DNA from: Mercurialis annua
Taxonomy: Eukaryota > Streptophyta > Magnoliopsida > Malpighiales > Euphorbiaceae
DNA: 64,000 nt
Assembly: GCF_937616625.2 (NCBI RefSeq)
Contig: NC_065576.1
Location: 4,838,501-4,902,500 of the forward strand
Reading direction: 5' to 3'
Position 1 is the first letter of the stretch. The number at the start of each line of letters is the position of its first letter. A program made the position numbers and the translations under genes. Of the stretch, positions 1-12,733 are shown piece after piece. The notes below the pieces were generated by a model. The model did not search any database. It was not told the origin of the DNA and saw only the letters and a program-made list of their open reading frames with translations.

Positions 1-554
1 TTATTATTAAATTTCAAAGTTTTGTGAAAATATTCAACTATATTTATTTCTTTAACATTTTACAAAATTATAATACTATTTGTCTTAATAAGTAGTACTA
101 ATGATTCAATGTTTGTTATATTAAATAAATTAACATAAAATTCAAATAAATATATATTTATTTTAGGCATAATGATCTAGTAACACTTTTAATTAAACGT
201 GTTAACGTGCAATTTATATCAAAAGTGTGTCTTGTTTAATATTTTAAATAAAGTTATACTCATTGAATGTGCATGAAAATTCTCAAATTGACCGCCAGAT
301 TAATTAATTGTTATTTTTCATTTCTTTAATTTTGGTGATCAAATTTTGATTTAGTTTATTTTTATTTTCAATTTTTTTAGTTTATTTAATAAAAAGAGAT
401 TTTCAAGCTAAAAATACATATTGATTTTCGCTATTTCTTTGTCTCATGGCAATTCGATTTTGCATATTTTTACTGGTTTTTGCGTATATACAAGTTTTTG
501 GTAAAAAAATCAACAGAAATCAATTGCTATGTATGCATTTGTAGAAATTTTTTT

Positions 555-754
555 AGGTAGACTCGGTCCACCATGTCATTTATAGAATAAACCTATCACA
601 TTATGACACGTCATTAAAGTAATGGCATTATCGTAATATTACTATTCAAAAGTGTAAATAACTAATAAACAAAATTACGATAGTGACACTATTTTAATGA
701 CGTGTCATAATATGATAGGCTAGTGCACGGATAACGTGGTAGACCGAGTCTACT
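555..754. mobile_element. MITE, family A copy 1
   Basis: A 200-bp element whose ends are inverted copies of each other: GTAGACTCGGTCCACCATG on the left and the complement of CGTGGTAGACCGAGTCTAC on the right. The inverted repeat continues inward through ATGACACGTCATT and AATGACGTGTCAT, so most of the element can fold into one long hairpin. There is no coding capacity. A related copy lies at 27599-27799 with the same terminal and central blocks. The target-site duplication is unclear, so the superfamily is unassigned. Confidence 0.8.
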
Positions 755-1002
755 TAAGAATCTTCCTGCATTTGTAAATAAAAAACCAATTGTTATATGT
801 GCACTTTTAGACAGAAATTAATCGTCTCCTATGCATTTTTAACTTCAAAACCTCCTATTTTTTAGAGGTAAATTTTTATCTATTACTTGAAAAACTGAAT
901 TAACAAACACATTGACTGAGAAAAAAACTTAACCATCTAAAACGCAACCTCTACCAAAAAAACAAAATACCCCATTTGTTAAGAGCATGGAAAAGTTTGG
1001 TT

Positions 1003-1161
1003 TCAACTTCTATTAACAAGGTGAAAACCAATAACATGATCTTTGGCTAGGGCTAAACAACCATCATCAATAATATAGATGTGATCGATATCATGGTTCG
1101 GATTCAGCAACCGCTTTAGCATCAGACTATACGAGCAGGTTTTACCAAGGGATAGAAGCCG
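1003..1161 (-). pseudogene. Coding-like fragment, family unknown
   Basis: On the minus strand a 52-codon open stretch runs from a TAG to a TGA. It encodes blocks such as SLGKTCSYSLMLKRLL and HDIDHIYIIDDGCLALAKDH. Local GC is clearly above the surrounding desert and the amino-acid mix looks protein-like. It has no start codon context and no partner exons that I can identify. I do not recognise the family. It may be a gene fragment captured by a transposon, or chance. Confidence 0.3.
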
Positions 1162-1510
1162 CTAACGTCAGGCCAAAATATGCTAGCTTAGGTCTAATCG
1201 TTAATGCTTGCATAACAACTTATGTATAAAAAAGGTCTAATAAGTTCAAACGGTTTTGGTATTTTAAAAATTTATCTAAACCTTTAAAGAGTTGTAAATC
1301 TATCGCAACTTGGTTCATTAGTTGAAAAGCTATCAAATTTCTCAAACCAATATGATATTTTTCGAAATTAAATTATCCCAACTTTGCGGTATCTAAATTG
1401 GAAACTCGCCTTCTTTACATTTTTTTTTAAAATTAAACATTCAATTGATAAATTATTTTGAAAAATAGAATAGACTTCGAGTGGATTGAACAAATAGTAA
1501 TAGATTTGTA

Positions 1511-1690
1511 GTGGGTGTTTGGTTCAGCTTTTTGGTGGAACTTTTGGCTTTTGCTTTTCAAAAAGCTCCACCAAAGTGTTTGGTGAGAAATTTTTCAGAG
1601 CTTTTTGAAGCTTTTTGAACCTCCAACAGCTGCTGTTTGAAAAACTCCATTTTGGAGCTTTTTGCCAACAGCTAATAGCTGTTTCATTAT
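1511..1690. repeat. Dispersed-repeat end with AAAGCTCC inverted motifs
   Basis: The stretch begins GTGGGTGTTTGGTTCAGC and contains facing copies of AAAAGCTCC and GGAGCTTTTT plus CAACAGCTGCTG and CCAACAGCTAATAG. This style is common at the ends of plant non-autonomous DNA transposons. A matching opposite end was not found, so the boundaries are approximate. Confidence 0.4.
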
Positions 1691-2399
1691 TTAGACAAAA
1701 TTACCCCTATTAAAATATATTGTTTTTTTATATATAAAATTATTTAATTTATTTTTAAATACTCTAATCATTTATAAATTATATAAAATTATTTTATTTA
1801 TATTAAAACTAATATAATTTAATAACTTTTTGAAAAAATTATTATAAATTTATCAAAAAAATATCTAAATAAGTTTAAACTAAATATTGTTTCTTATAAA
1901 AAATAATTAAGAAAGTTTACCTTTTTGTCATCAAAGACTATAAAAAAAAGCCATGTATATGACCCACATTTTACAGAATTTTGGTATTTGCTTGACTGAA
2001 TCTTGATGAAGAAGATAAGGAAGATCACCCAAATCTACAGAAATGAATGGAAAGTGACAAAATTTGTATAGTAGTAATGTCAGTTTTTACCATACTGATG
2101 AGGACCACATTTTTGATTTAGAGGGGCACCATATCCACCTTTTTGACATTAAAGATCCAATTGATTGCATATGATTCTGGTCATTAATTTGTGGGGGAAA
2201 TTATCCTTATTAAAAGATCTGCCGGTTATTGATGAATTTGGTCAAATTTCAAGCTGGTAGGATATTTCATATTTTGTTTTTATTACTAGAATTTATAGTA
2301 CATTAATTAATGGTTGGAATTTCATTTCGTAATTTGAGAATGTATATTGAACGATTATTAAGATAAAATAAATTTATAACCACAGCTATGATATAATTG

Positions 2400-2990
2400 A
2401 TATGTGTTTTGGTGGAATCCGAACCTATCAGTCTAACACCGGATCTATATATTCGAGTCCTATAGAATGAAAAAATCAACTTAATGATCAAATCAACCGA
2501 ATTCAAGCTGAGATTCCCCTAACTAAATCCGAGTCCCACATAATTCGGAAAGAGAATTATTCTGATTAATCAGTATAAATCGGATATGGTCTGATCTTAT
2601 ACAAATATGGACTCTTTGTCCGAATACAACTCTACATTAATTTAAAATGTTTTAATATCAATTAGAAAATTTGAACTTTCAAGAAGACCTCTTATAAACA
2701 GCCCTACTCGAATAATTAACACCTACTACAGTATAAGAATTCTAATCTTATTCGGACACTATTAGGTATTGCTCTCAACATACTACTATAAAAGGAGCAT
2801 AAGTGTTATGTCTATCAAAGCATATTATTAGAATACTCAATCAGCTCTTAAACTATCATCAACGGTCAATTATTGAATTAAATATCGGAATACTCATTGG
2901 ACAATTATCGTCTTATCAGCGCTGTAATCTCTGTTTTGCAAGTTAATCTATCAAGAAGACAGACTCCATCATATATCATGAATAAAATAT
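2400..2990 (+). mobile_element. Possible degraded LTR fragment
   Basis: Richer in GC than its flanks, with a TATA-like ACTATAAAAGGAGC at about 2784 followed by a transcribed-looking leader and an LTR-like tail near 2930-2960 (GCTGTAATCTCTGTTTTGC). No coding domains, primer-binding site or second LTR are visible. This is inferred from overall resemblance to plant LTRs only. Confidence 0.3.
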
Positions 2991-3188
2991 TAACAATTTG
3001 GTCTAGTAATTTAACAAATATGATTTAGTAATTTAACAATTTTAGTTAATTATATCAAAGAGGTAAATAAAAAAACATAAATTTTAATTAATAAAAATAA
3101 GATACAGTTTAAAATTTAAGTTATATTTATGATAATTAATCTATATTTGAAAATTTTATAAAATTGTCTATAAAGCAAAATTATTTAG

Positions 3189-3192
<4 letters not shown>

Positions 3193-3222
<30 letters not shown>
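3193..3222. repeat. (AT)n microsatellite
   Basis: Uninterrupted alternating AT of about 30 bp. Confidence 0.9.
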
Positions 3223-3225
<3 letters not shown>

Positions 3226-6200
3226 TTCGATAAATATTTTCTAAAAACAATTACGATTTTCTAGACTAATTTATCTTAAAAATAAATTTTAGGAATGAAT
3301 ATTTATTTTTAATATTAATTTGACCGTTCATCTTTTTTCATTTGCTATTTGAATATAATCGGTAGAAATTATAAAATTATTGGACCAAAATATGAAAAAC
3401 AAGATCGGGATATATAAATCCACTATAGGTCTGAATAAATAAATTCATTTCCTCAATTATTAAAAACAATATCCAAATTTTTATATATAATTAAAAGGAT
3501 CAAAAATATATGAAGTGCATTATTATTAGTGTTAGTATTTTTTTTTTTTTAATAAATGATGGTATTGTATTAGTATTTGTACATGCTTCAAGTTGAATAG
3601 ACACATATTTTAAGCGGATGAATGGAAAACAATAATACAATTATTATAAAACTTTATCTTTTGTTGAGTTACCATTAATAATTTATTTTATTTTAGAGTT
3701 AAATGTTTTTGGTTGAATGATTTTTTTTTGGGTTTGGGTGGGGGGGGATTTGTCACATTTGATTAGTGTACATAAATTCTAGAAGGATCAAGCAAATTGA
3801 AAATTAAATTGTATATTTTAAATTTTAATTTATTAGTCTATTGACTTGCAAATTCAACACCCAATTCAAAACAGATTTTGGTAGTGCATACAATAATTAG
3901 TTAATCCTGCCTAATAAATCAACCATTTTTTTGCCAACAATTTTTAAAAAAAATAAGTGAAAGTCAATTACGTGAGATATAATCATTGTATAGTTAAATT
4001 TTGTGTTGCTACGTTTTAAAAAGACTTGTCAAATACATAAGACATGACGATTTTTTGCATAAATCTCTTAAATCCTTCTAACCGATAATTATCAATTATT
4101 TTCGGTTATTTCTTTATTTTTTTAATATTTTTTTATTTATTTTACTCTATTCTTCTTATTCGGTTAACAATTTTTTTCTCATATTTTTCTTCCTTTTCTG
4201 ATTTCACTAATACCACGTAGTAGCTTAGACTAAGAGATTAATGGTGAATTAATCCTTTTTTGTCATTGATCATTAGTTAGTCACCCTAAACTCGCACTCA
4301 TATGGTTAAGCAACATAATTATGCATAATTAAGAGAATTGTGTTGATTAGTAATGGAGCCTAACCTCTTGAGAAATACATGCAAAATACAATTGTCAGAA
4401 TGAATGGTGCAAAATAGAATGTTCATATCAGACTGTGATGATCCGATAAGCACTCTAATATATAAATTCGTCTTCAGAGCAAAATAATATATCTCAAAAA
4501 AAAATTATGTATAATAGTAAATAATTAAATGAACGAATAAGCAATACCTCAAATCTTTCATATTATTTAGATATATCTAATAAATCATATTGGAATTGTA
4601 CTTTTTATTCGAGATAGTAGGAAAAGTTGTTGACTGTTCACGTCCTTTTAAAACTTGGTCTTTTTTAAACATATATCGGATTGTACGAATTCTTTTAGAA
4701 CATAGAATCATTTTCAAATAAGATGATTTTCATGTTGCAAGTAGGTTGATATACATAATGGGTAAATTTTAAAAATACGACGTTCGCTGCTTTGGTCGGA
4801 TTTTAAAAATTCAACGGACCTCCAGTTCGATTTATCTTATCTTATATTTTTAGAAAAACTATCCTGATTTTTTGAAAGTTTAATATTTTGTATTTGGACC
4901 ATAAGGTCCAATTAATATCTATCAATTAGCTTTCTTCTTTCTTGAGGTGGTAGTTGGGGTGTCATCTATATAGCATATAGACATACGTAAGAAGAGTAAT
5001 TCGTTGATTACAATAATTTTCTTTTTTTAATGATTTAATTAATTGATTAGTCTTCATTTTGATTTTCCCAATATTTTCTGTATTGTTTAAGGACTGTTCA
5101 AAAATCCGATACTGTGAATCGGTTGACATTTTACATGACAAAGCATTATAATTATATATTTTTATTGTATTTAGCTAGCTAGGCTGTTGCTAATTACCTT
5201 AACAAAGAAATTAACATTATATACGTATGAAACATCATAAAAACGATTTTTTTTTCATTACCTAACTATTTCCTTTGCATGTGAAGTAACAGTCTATTTT
5301 GTTTCTTTTTTCATTTTGTCCCGCTGTTAGTAGTGATAACAAATTATCGACTGTATATTCTTTTTTTTAAAATATAATCATATGATTTTTTTTAAATACA
5401 ATTATATGATCTTTTGTATGATATAATCATATGATATTAGAATATTCACTAACTGATTCAAGCTCGAGTTGGATAGTAGAACTATTAGATATTCAGTCAT
5501 CATACTGATCGATTCATTCAACTCTAGTAATCATAAATTTTAGAGTTAATTGTAAAAATAAACCTAAATTTGACGTGTTTGCAATGACAAACGGATTTTT
5601 AAATTTGATAAACTCGGTCATCAACAGTTATTTTTTTACAAATCAGAACATCAATTTATTTTTTAATAAAAAAACATGGTTGTATATTCTTGTGTTTATG
5701 TCGGTATTTTTTTTAATGAAACTAATCTAGTGCCTCAATTTTTCAAAAAAATAAAATAAAAATTGCTTAATGATTTTATCAAATTTAAAATTTAAATTTA
5801 ACTCTAAAATCTAAATTCATAATATATATAATACAAAACCTATGAATTTAAAGATTATATTACTATTTGGAATGATTATAAAATCTATACATCTATTAAA
5901 ATGATTTAAATAAAATAAATCGAAAGATCCATCACCCATTTAAATTTTCCATCTAAAATGTGGAAGTTTAAATAACTTTTTCTGAAGAATAATATATTTT
6001 AAAATCTATAAATTCTAATGATATTTTATTACAATAACTTGGTAAAATGTCTTTGTTATAAGAGGCATAAATACAAAAGAAGATCATGGCACAACTTTTA
6101 CTCATGCTACAACTATCCAATCTTAAAACGGACCAACATCAACATACAACTTGGATAAAGTTCGTTTTTTTCAATTTTGAGTAAGTGAATGACTAATATG

Positions 6201-6777
6201 ATAAAAAAAACACAGAAAAATATATAAAATGAATATGTTTACAGCTTTAATTTTTATTGAAAAAATAAATACGACAGATTTAATTACACCAAGAGAAACC
6301 CAACAGGTTTAGTTTTTATCCAATTAAATTGGTAATTAAGAGATAAAATGGACGTTGTATGCTTTTATGATCATGACTGTTTAATGATTAGTCATAACCA
6401 CTAATTTATTCATAGTTTGCTAATTTCCTTTAATTTTTTTCTCAATTTTGGACACCAGGAAAACTATCTACCAAAAGGATACGTCATTACACTATTATTA
6501 TTCTAATTATTAGACCAATTAGGCAGATTAATGGAGGGATTCAAAATCATAGGTTAGCTGGGTGATTTTTTTTAATAATAATGATAATATTTCATTAATA
6601 GATAAATAAAAGTACATCTTGATCTGAATTTAAACTAAACAATATATTTAAAAAGTACATAGAAAATAGAATATCAGTAAAATAATAGAAATTTATATTT
6701 AAATTTTTCAAACGCGCTGACGGAATTTTTTGGATGTACAATTCGGTGATTCGCCCGCTACACTCGGATATTATTTT

Positions 6778-7532
6778 TAGGGGTGTAATGAACTGAGCCG
6801 AACCGAGTTTTGAAGTGTTCATGTTCGGCTCGTTTAGCGAACAAGGTGTTCATGTTCGGTTCATATACGTTCGAGCTTTGAACGAGGTGTCCGTGTTCGG
6901 TTTGTTTAAATTTTATAGTGTTCATTTTCGGTTCGTGTTTAGCTCATCTCTGTTCGTTTAGACGCTAAACGAACAAGCTCGCGAACGAGCTCACGAACAA
7001 ACTCGCGAACGAGGTCGATGAGTACTAAACGAGCTCGCTCACGAACTGGCTCATGAACGAGCTCGATAAGTACTAAAGGAGCCACTTCGTGAGCTTGTTC
7101 GTGAGCGAGCTCATTTAATACTAAGATATTAGGTTATAAGTTTCTCATATCAAAACTACGTAGTTTTTGATCTATTATATCAAAACTATGTAATTTTTAT
7201 AAATCATGTAATTTTAAAATTACAAAAAAATACTTATATAAATTAAATTTAAATATGAGTTAGTTCGCAAACACCTAATCAATTTTCAAACGAGCTTGTT
7301 CACAGACTCTTATTCTAGTTCGTTCATGAGCTTGTTCACGAACAACTAATCGAGCTGTTCGTGAACGTAAACGAGCCGAACATCACTATATTCATGTTCG
7401 GCTCGTTTAAATTAACGAACATAGAATAAAGTTCGAGCTCGGTTCATTTAGAATACAAACGAATACGAGCTGAGCTCTTATCGAGCCGAACGCCAAGTTG
7501 CTCGCGAGCAGCTCGATTTGTTTACACCCTTA
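6778..7532. mobile_element. hAT-type non-autonomous element with 8-bp TSD
   Basis: A 755-bp element. The left end is TAGGGGTGTAATGAACTGAG; the right end, reversed, reads TAAGGGTGTAAACAAATCGA. It is flanked by perfect 8-bp direct repeats ATTATTTT at 6770-6777 and 7533-7540, the duplication length typical of hAT transposons. The interior is built from many GAACGAGCTC/GTTCGTGAGC-like blocks in both orientations and is much more GC-rich than the flanks. No transposase ORF is present, so it is a defective or MITE-like derivative. Confidence 0.88.
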
Positions 7533-7540
7533 ATTATTTT

Positions 7541-9651
7541 AAACTACAAATCGACGCTTTGATCTTTGGGTGAATATTGCTTATAATGTAGACTATTCTT
7601 AAAAAAAGAATATTATCTTGCAAAATTATATTGTAATTTTACCTATATATTAATTTTAATCCCATTTAAATTAAAATTATTATATTATTTATGTGGTTAA
7701 TTATTATTAAAAACAAAGAAAATTAATGTAATTGCAAAGATGGATTGAATATTTATGTTTCCTTTTAAAAATACAAAAAAGAATAATTAAAATTGATGAA
7801 ATATTAAAATAGGGCAAGAAGAATTGAATAAAATATTATAGACATTTGTAATAATAATCAATCCGCCGGTGATTATACAGTTAGTTTATTTTGAGAAAAA
7901 TAACGTATTCAAATCTTTGATCAAAATAACAAACATATCTCTGAAAACAGTTATGATAATTTGATTAGTCAATTTTGTAATTTGTAATAATTACATTCAA
8001 CCTTCATTTTAAATATATTTTTAAAATTTATTTTTATAGTTAATGATTTAATTAATTTTATGAATGATTAGTTTTATGCAATTGATATATTATTCCAATT
8101 TAAAAAGAATTACGTGAATTTAAAATGATAATTATGTCTAAAAATAAATTTAAATTAATTTAATACAAATTATGGAATTGACAGATTGTCATAGATTACT
8201 TTTAGAACTATAGTATTTAAGTTTTGCTACAATTGTGAATATTATAAAATATTATAATTATCATCTAAGGTAATTGCAAAAGATAAAGTCACCCAAGAAT
8301 CTCCCTACATATGGGTCTCAATCTAGCTCTTTAATTAATTAGAAGATTATCTTTCATTTCCCTTAGGATTCCTTCCATGTCAATGTTAAACAACCATTAA
8401 AAACTTTATCAGAGATGCTATAATTTAATCTTAAAATCTGTCAATATTATCATATATTATTCTAATCATTCCCAAAAGTGTGGTGAAGAAAACAATGGCA
8501 TATTAAACTGTCATAATAGATAAACAATAAAAAAATTAATCATTTCTATACCACCTAACCCTTATCATCAATTATAAAAAATAAATTACAGTCATTGCAT
8601 TGATAATCAATTTAATCCATATCATTCATAATAATTTATTGATTTTATGAAATGGGAATGGTTGTTAAAAAATCCGTAAAAAGCCTAAAACCTCTATAAA
8701 TTTTTCGTAAATATAATTTTAGATCACACCTTACATATGACATGTTTTCAGAAAACATCGTTAAAATATTTTTTCCATTTAACGTAGAAACAATTCTGAA
8801 AAATATTCATATAGCGAAATCTGTTTTCAAAAATGCTGGTTGAATAACTCTAGTTATTCTGACCACACACATTTTCTGAAAACCGGTGCAGTGGTCCAGG
8901 GACTTAGCTCACATGTCTAACCTCACAGGCAGCCTTGTTTCAAACCACGCGAACGAGAAATATGTTTAATAAAATATATCGAACAATTTCCGTTTTAAAG
9001 TGTTATATTAAACATATTAAATACTTGCACATCATGCACACAAACGTAAGACCAGCAGAACTATACACAATGTTTTTGTAGACTAAAAACACAAAACTTG
9101 GCCTATTCATAGAGGGACACCAATAAACACCATATGGTTTTATTAATGTTATTAAAGAAAACAATGGCCTATTAAATTGTTATAATTATTCATAAAAAGA
9201 ATTGCCAAGATAGACAAATAATAAAAGAAAATTCATCTATAAATCACCTAATCCTTATTACCAATTGAAAAAAAAAATCTTCGATGAATTATTTTTTTCA
9301 ACTAATGGATAGTATTGAAATTTATCATAATAGATTGATTAGTTTTATTTAAATTCATAAAATTTATATATTTTCTTCATTTAAAATCTCAGCATCATGT
9401 CCCATCGATCCATGTGACTGCTACACTACCAGATGAAACATCCATTATTATTCTAATTAATCTTATACAATCATGATTAGTTACTAACAATGAAGGTTAC
9501 TAATTAACTTAACAAAAGTGATTACCTTGCATGACATATACTCTTTTGGTCTGCTTATTTAAAGCCTCTAGGTTGGTACGTATTCGTTTTCATCAACTTG
9601 TCAGAAGTAACATACTATAGTATTTGGCTTATGCAATTTTATTTTATTTTG
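7541..9651. other. Intergenic; diverged duplication and a SINE-like piece
   Basis: No gene is seen. Two related segments (about 8486-8655 and 9155-9365) share AAGAAAACAATGGC, a TATTAAA block, a CACCTAA-CCTTAT block and a TTGATT-TTTTAT block in the same order and orientation. A tRNA-derived SINE-like stretch lies between them at 8885-8955. The remainder is AT-rich and featureless. Confidence 0.55.
8885..8955 (+). mobile_element. SINE-like tRNA-derived fragment
   Basis: GTGCAGTGGTCCAGGG resembles a polymerase III A box, and TTTCAAACC about 45 nt later resembles a B box. The intervening text (ACTTAGCTCACATGTCTAACC) is of the kind found in plant SINE heads. No intact tRNA fold or clear 3' tail is seen. 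Confidence 0.4.
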
Positions 9652-10049
9652 GGCTTAATCACCAAAAACCCCCCACCTTTTAGCCCCTTTTCAAATGTAC
9701 CCTGACATTTTAATTTTGTCAGTTGCACCCTAATTCGCACATTTGGTTTTCAATTTCACCCTCAAGTGCTAAATTAATCTCTTCTCCATTTGAAAAAAGT
9801 TAAAATAAGTCATCCATTTTTAACTTTTTTTGTGGAAAATAGTTCAAACAAGTATTTTATAAGGGGTTTTATGAATTTTTTCCGAATGAAAAAGAGTCCA
9901 ATTTGATTTTGAGGGTGGAATTGAAACTCAAAGGTGCAAATTAGGGTGCAACTGACAAAATTACAACGTCAGGGTGCAACTGACAAAATTACAACGTCAG
10001 GGTGCAACTGAAAAGGGGCTAAAAGGTGGGTTTTTTTGGTGATTAAGCC
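9652..10049. mobile_element. Long-TIR MITE with internal duplication
   Basis: About 400 bp. The left end GGCTTAATCACCAAAAACC is mirrored on the right by GGTTTTTTTGGTGATTAAGC. The inverted repeat extends inward (CACCTTTTAGCCCC against GGGGCTAAAAGGTG). Both sides are followed or preceded by ATTTTG, a possible 6-bp target duplication. Near the right end a 28-bp unit containing GGGTGCAACTGACAAAATTA is repeated in tandem (9944-10001 region). Related text recurs at about 39920-40080. Confidence 0.75.
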
Positions 10050-12290
10050 ATTTTGTTTTATAAATTTAACCATTTAAAATATTTTACTTTTTAATTATTT
10101 TAAATTTATAACTCATCTTTTAAAATATTTGATTATAGTCTATTTTTCTATTTTTTATTTCAATTATAATCATTAGTCTAAATTAAAGTAAAAAAAACTC
10201 AAATGTACCTTTCATACTATATATTTAAAAACAATTATGATAAAAATGCTAATTGGAACAATATAAAACAATAGTAAAAATATATTTGAATTTTTTTTAA
10301 CTCCAATTTGAATAAATAGCTATAATTGAAATTGAAGGTGAAAAACTAATTAAAATTGAGAATTTTAAAAAGTGGTTGGGTCATAAACGAAAAAGATTGA
10401 AGAGATAGGATATTTTTAGATGATTAAGCTTTTTATATATTTGTGAAACTTTATTTAAACTGAAAAATTAAATTATTTTATTTTAGGCAAAAATATACTG
10501 AAAAAAAACTAAAACTTTGTGCATTATTACAAATATAATTAATTTTTTAAAAGGTTACTATAATTCTTTTGATGAATAAAAATAATTTTAATAAAATCAT
10601 AAATTTTGATCAAAATTAGACTTAAACCAGATAAAATGACAATTATTTCCTAAAAAAATGACAATTATGTTATGGCCTTTGACTATAATTTATATCCTGA
10701 AAAATCTTACTAACTACGATTAAAGTTAGATATGTTTTATATTATACTACGATTAAAGAAAAATTGACTAGAATTGAGAATTGACTTAAATTACTATGAT
10801 TTTGATAAGTTGAGATATTATGGTAACGTTTAAAAGAGCTGCCTAGATTTGTAATCACAAGCTATAGAAAAATTTGATTTTTCTTTTGCATAATGTAGCT
10901 TTTTTTTTCTATTATATAAATTATATTAGTTTACAATTTATTCAATTTTCTTTTATTAATACTTTAAAATCTAAAGTAAATAAATTATACAGCAAATGTT
11001 TTCTTTGAGTAAAATTCATGATCATATTCTCTAAATTGTCAACAAAATGGTTTCTGATGTTCAATTTTATTTAATTTTGAAATAGTACAAAAAGCCCCAC
11101 AACCATTGATTAATTCTTGATAATTAATAATTATTACAGGCATCAAGTCCATATAAAACTATTTAATTGTAACCAAATCTATTTAATCAGATTTCTCTTC
11201 ATATGGTCTTTTCCCCCTCATAATATATAGTATCCTACACCATATTTTTTTAACTTCCTAACAGAATTCATGATTGCTTCTATCAAAACTTAAAAGATTA
11301 ATAAATATGACTATGTGACTCGTGACTTGCAAAATGAAATACGTAGCCCCATCTTAATTTAAAAAAAAAAATTATCATTAAATTAATAATATTCTGTAAT
11401 AAACAACAAAATTTTAAATTTTTATTTGATGTCTGAGAAGGTACAAACTAAATCACAAATTTTAACGTAAACAATAAATTTTAAATTTTTATAATTGTTA
11501 GTATTTTAAATTCCTGGTATATTTATATGGTTGTTAACGCCATATAATCGATAATATAAGCACGAGCCTCTATCAATTTTCAATTAATATTTTAAATTGT
11601 AAAAATTTGAAAGTTGCTATTTAAATTTTTTTTAAACTGTAACTTTTACCATATTCAAATTTATAATCAATTTAAAATGATATAAGATAAATTCGTATAG
11701 GAATTGATGACAACAAGTACTATTAACTGGAAATGATATGTAAATAATAAAAGTTAAGTTCCACCCTGCAATTTGGAATAAAATTTAAGTCGAAATTCGT
11801 GCTTTTTTAAAAAAAAATTATTAATTTTGAATCAGTTGTCATTTTTGTCCGTCAAAATTAACTTTGGATTGACACCAGAGTAGAGTATAATTGATCGTAA
11901 ATCGATAAATTGAGTGATGTTTTTTTTATGTTAAAACCACAAATTTAAACTCTTTTAACTTTTGATCTCAAATTTGAAGGGTGATAACTAACTTTTGTTA
12001 AATATTTAAACATTTTTTCGTAAAATTGTAATTTTTAGTGTGCAATTTTTTCATCGCTTCTTGTACGGATTTATAGAGAGAAGTTTTTGCCATTTTTTAT
12101 TATCTTTAGTGATTTATTAAAGAAAAAGTATTTAAACATTGAGAAGGACACAAACTAACCAATTAAGCATCAAGAAACAAAATGTAATACTAGCAAAGCC
12201 AATAATTTTGGCCGTTTATCTACAAAGAATAAATTAAAAAAACAAAAAAAAAATTGCAATTTAAAAAGGGTATGAAAATGGACTTGGTAA
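10050..12290. other. Intergenic AT-rich spacer upstream of GH3.1
   Basis: No gene, repeat boundary or other structure that I can support; mostly A/T runs with frequent stops. Composition becomes clearly more GC-rich from about 12290 onward, where the GH3.1 promoter begins. Confidence 0.6.
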
Positions 12291-12700
12291 ATAAGCCGGC
12301 AGCGATCACTATCTGAGACCAACAAACTTCACCACATAGGTGCCGCGTGGTCCGCCTGACGCTTAGCTTGAGACAATTCCGTGCTGACATGGCAGAACCG
12401 GTGGACCCACTCATGTCGGGTCTAACTTAGCAAAAGTGACGTGTAGTGGTCCCCACTTGTCCTCCAGTCACCCAACCAACCTCTGAACACAAATTTCTTT
12501 TTTATTATTATTTTCTTATTTTTACTTTCCTCAACATATTTCCACCAACTTAATTCCAAACATGTCCTTATTAATTCCCTCTTGTCCACGTGGACATTAT
12601 CACATTTTTAATTTATTTTAACCCAATGTTTTGCACCTATATATATACACCCCCTCCTCAGTTCATGCACTCATCATCATCAAAAACACATAATTAAATC
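12290..12700 (+). promoter_or_regulatory. GH3.1 promoter with auxin-response and G-box motifs
   Basis: Visible motifs: GAGACC (12315-12320), GAGACA, the complement of the classic AuxRE TGTCTC (12370-12375), TGTCGG, the high-affinity ARF-binding form (12414-12419), TGACGTGT (12437-12444), and a perfect 12-bp palindrome GTCCACGTGGAC holding a G-box (12584-12595). A TATA box TATATATATAC lies at 12638-12647, about 90 bp before the ATG. Auxin-induced GH3 promoters in other plants are known to combine AuxREs with G-box/bZIP sites. That this one responds to auxin is inference. Confidence 0.7.
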
Positions 12701-12733
12701 ATTTTCTCTCAAAGTTTAATTTACAGTGTAACA

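Larger units (their letters stand above)
755..6777. other. AT-rich intergenic region without intact genes
   Basis: No gene is supported here. It holds a coding-like island at 1003-1161, a repeat end at 1511-1690, an LTR-like stretch at 2400-2990, an (AT)n microsatellite at 3193-3222 and several short homopolymers. The rest is very AT-rich with stops in all frames; I see nothing else in it. Confidence 0.6.
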
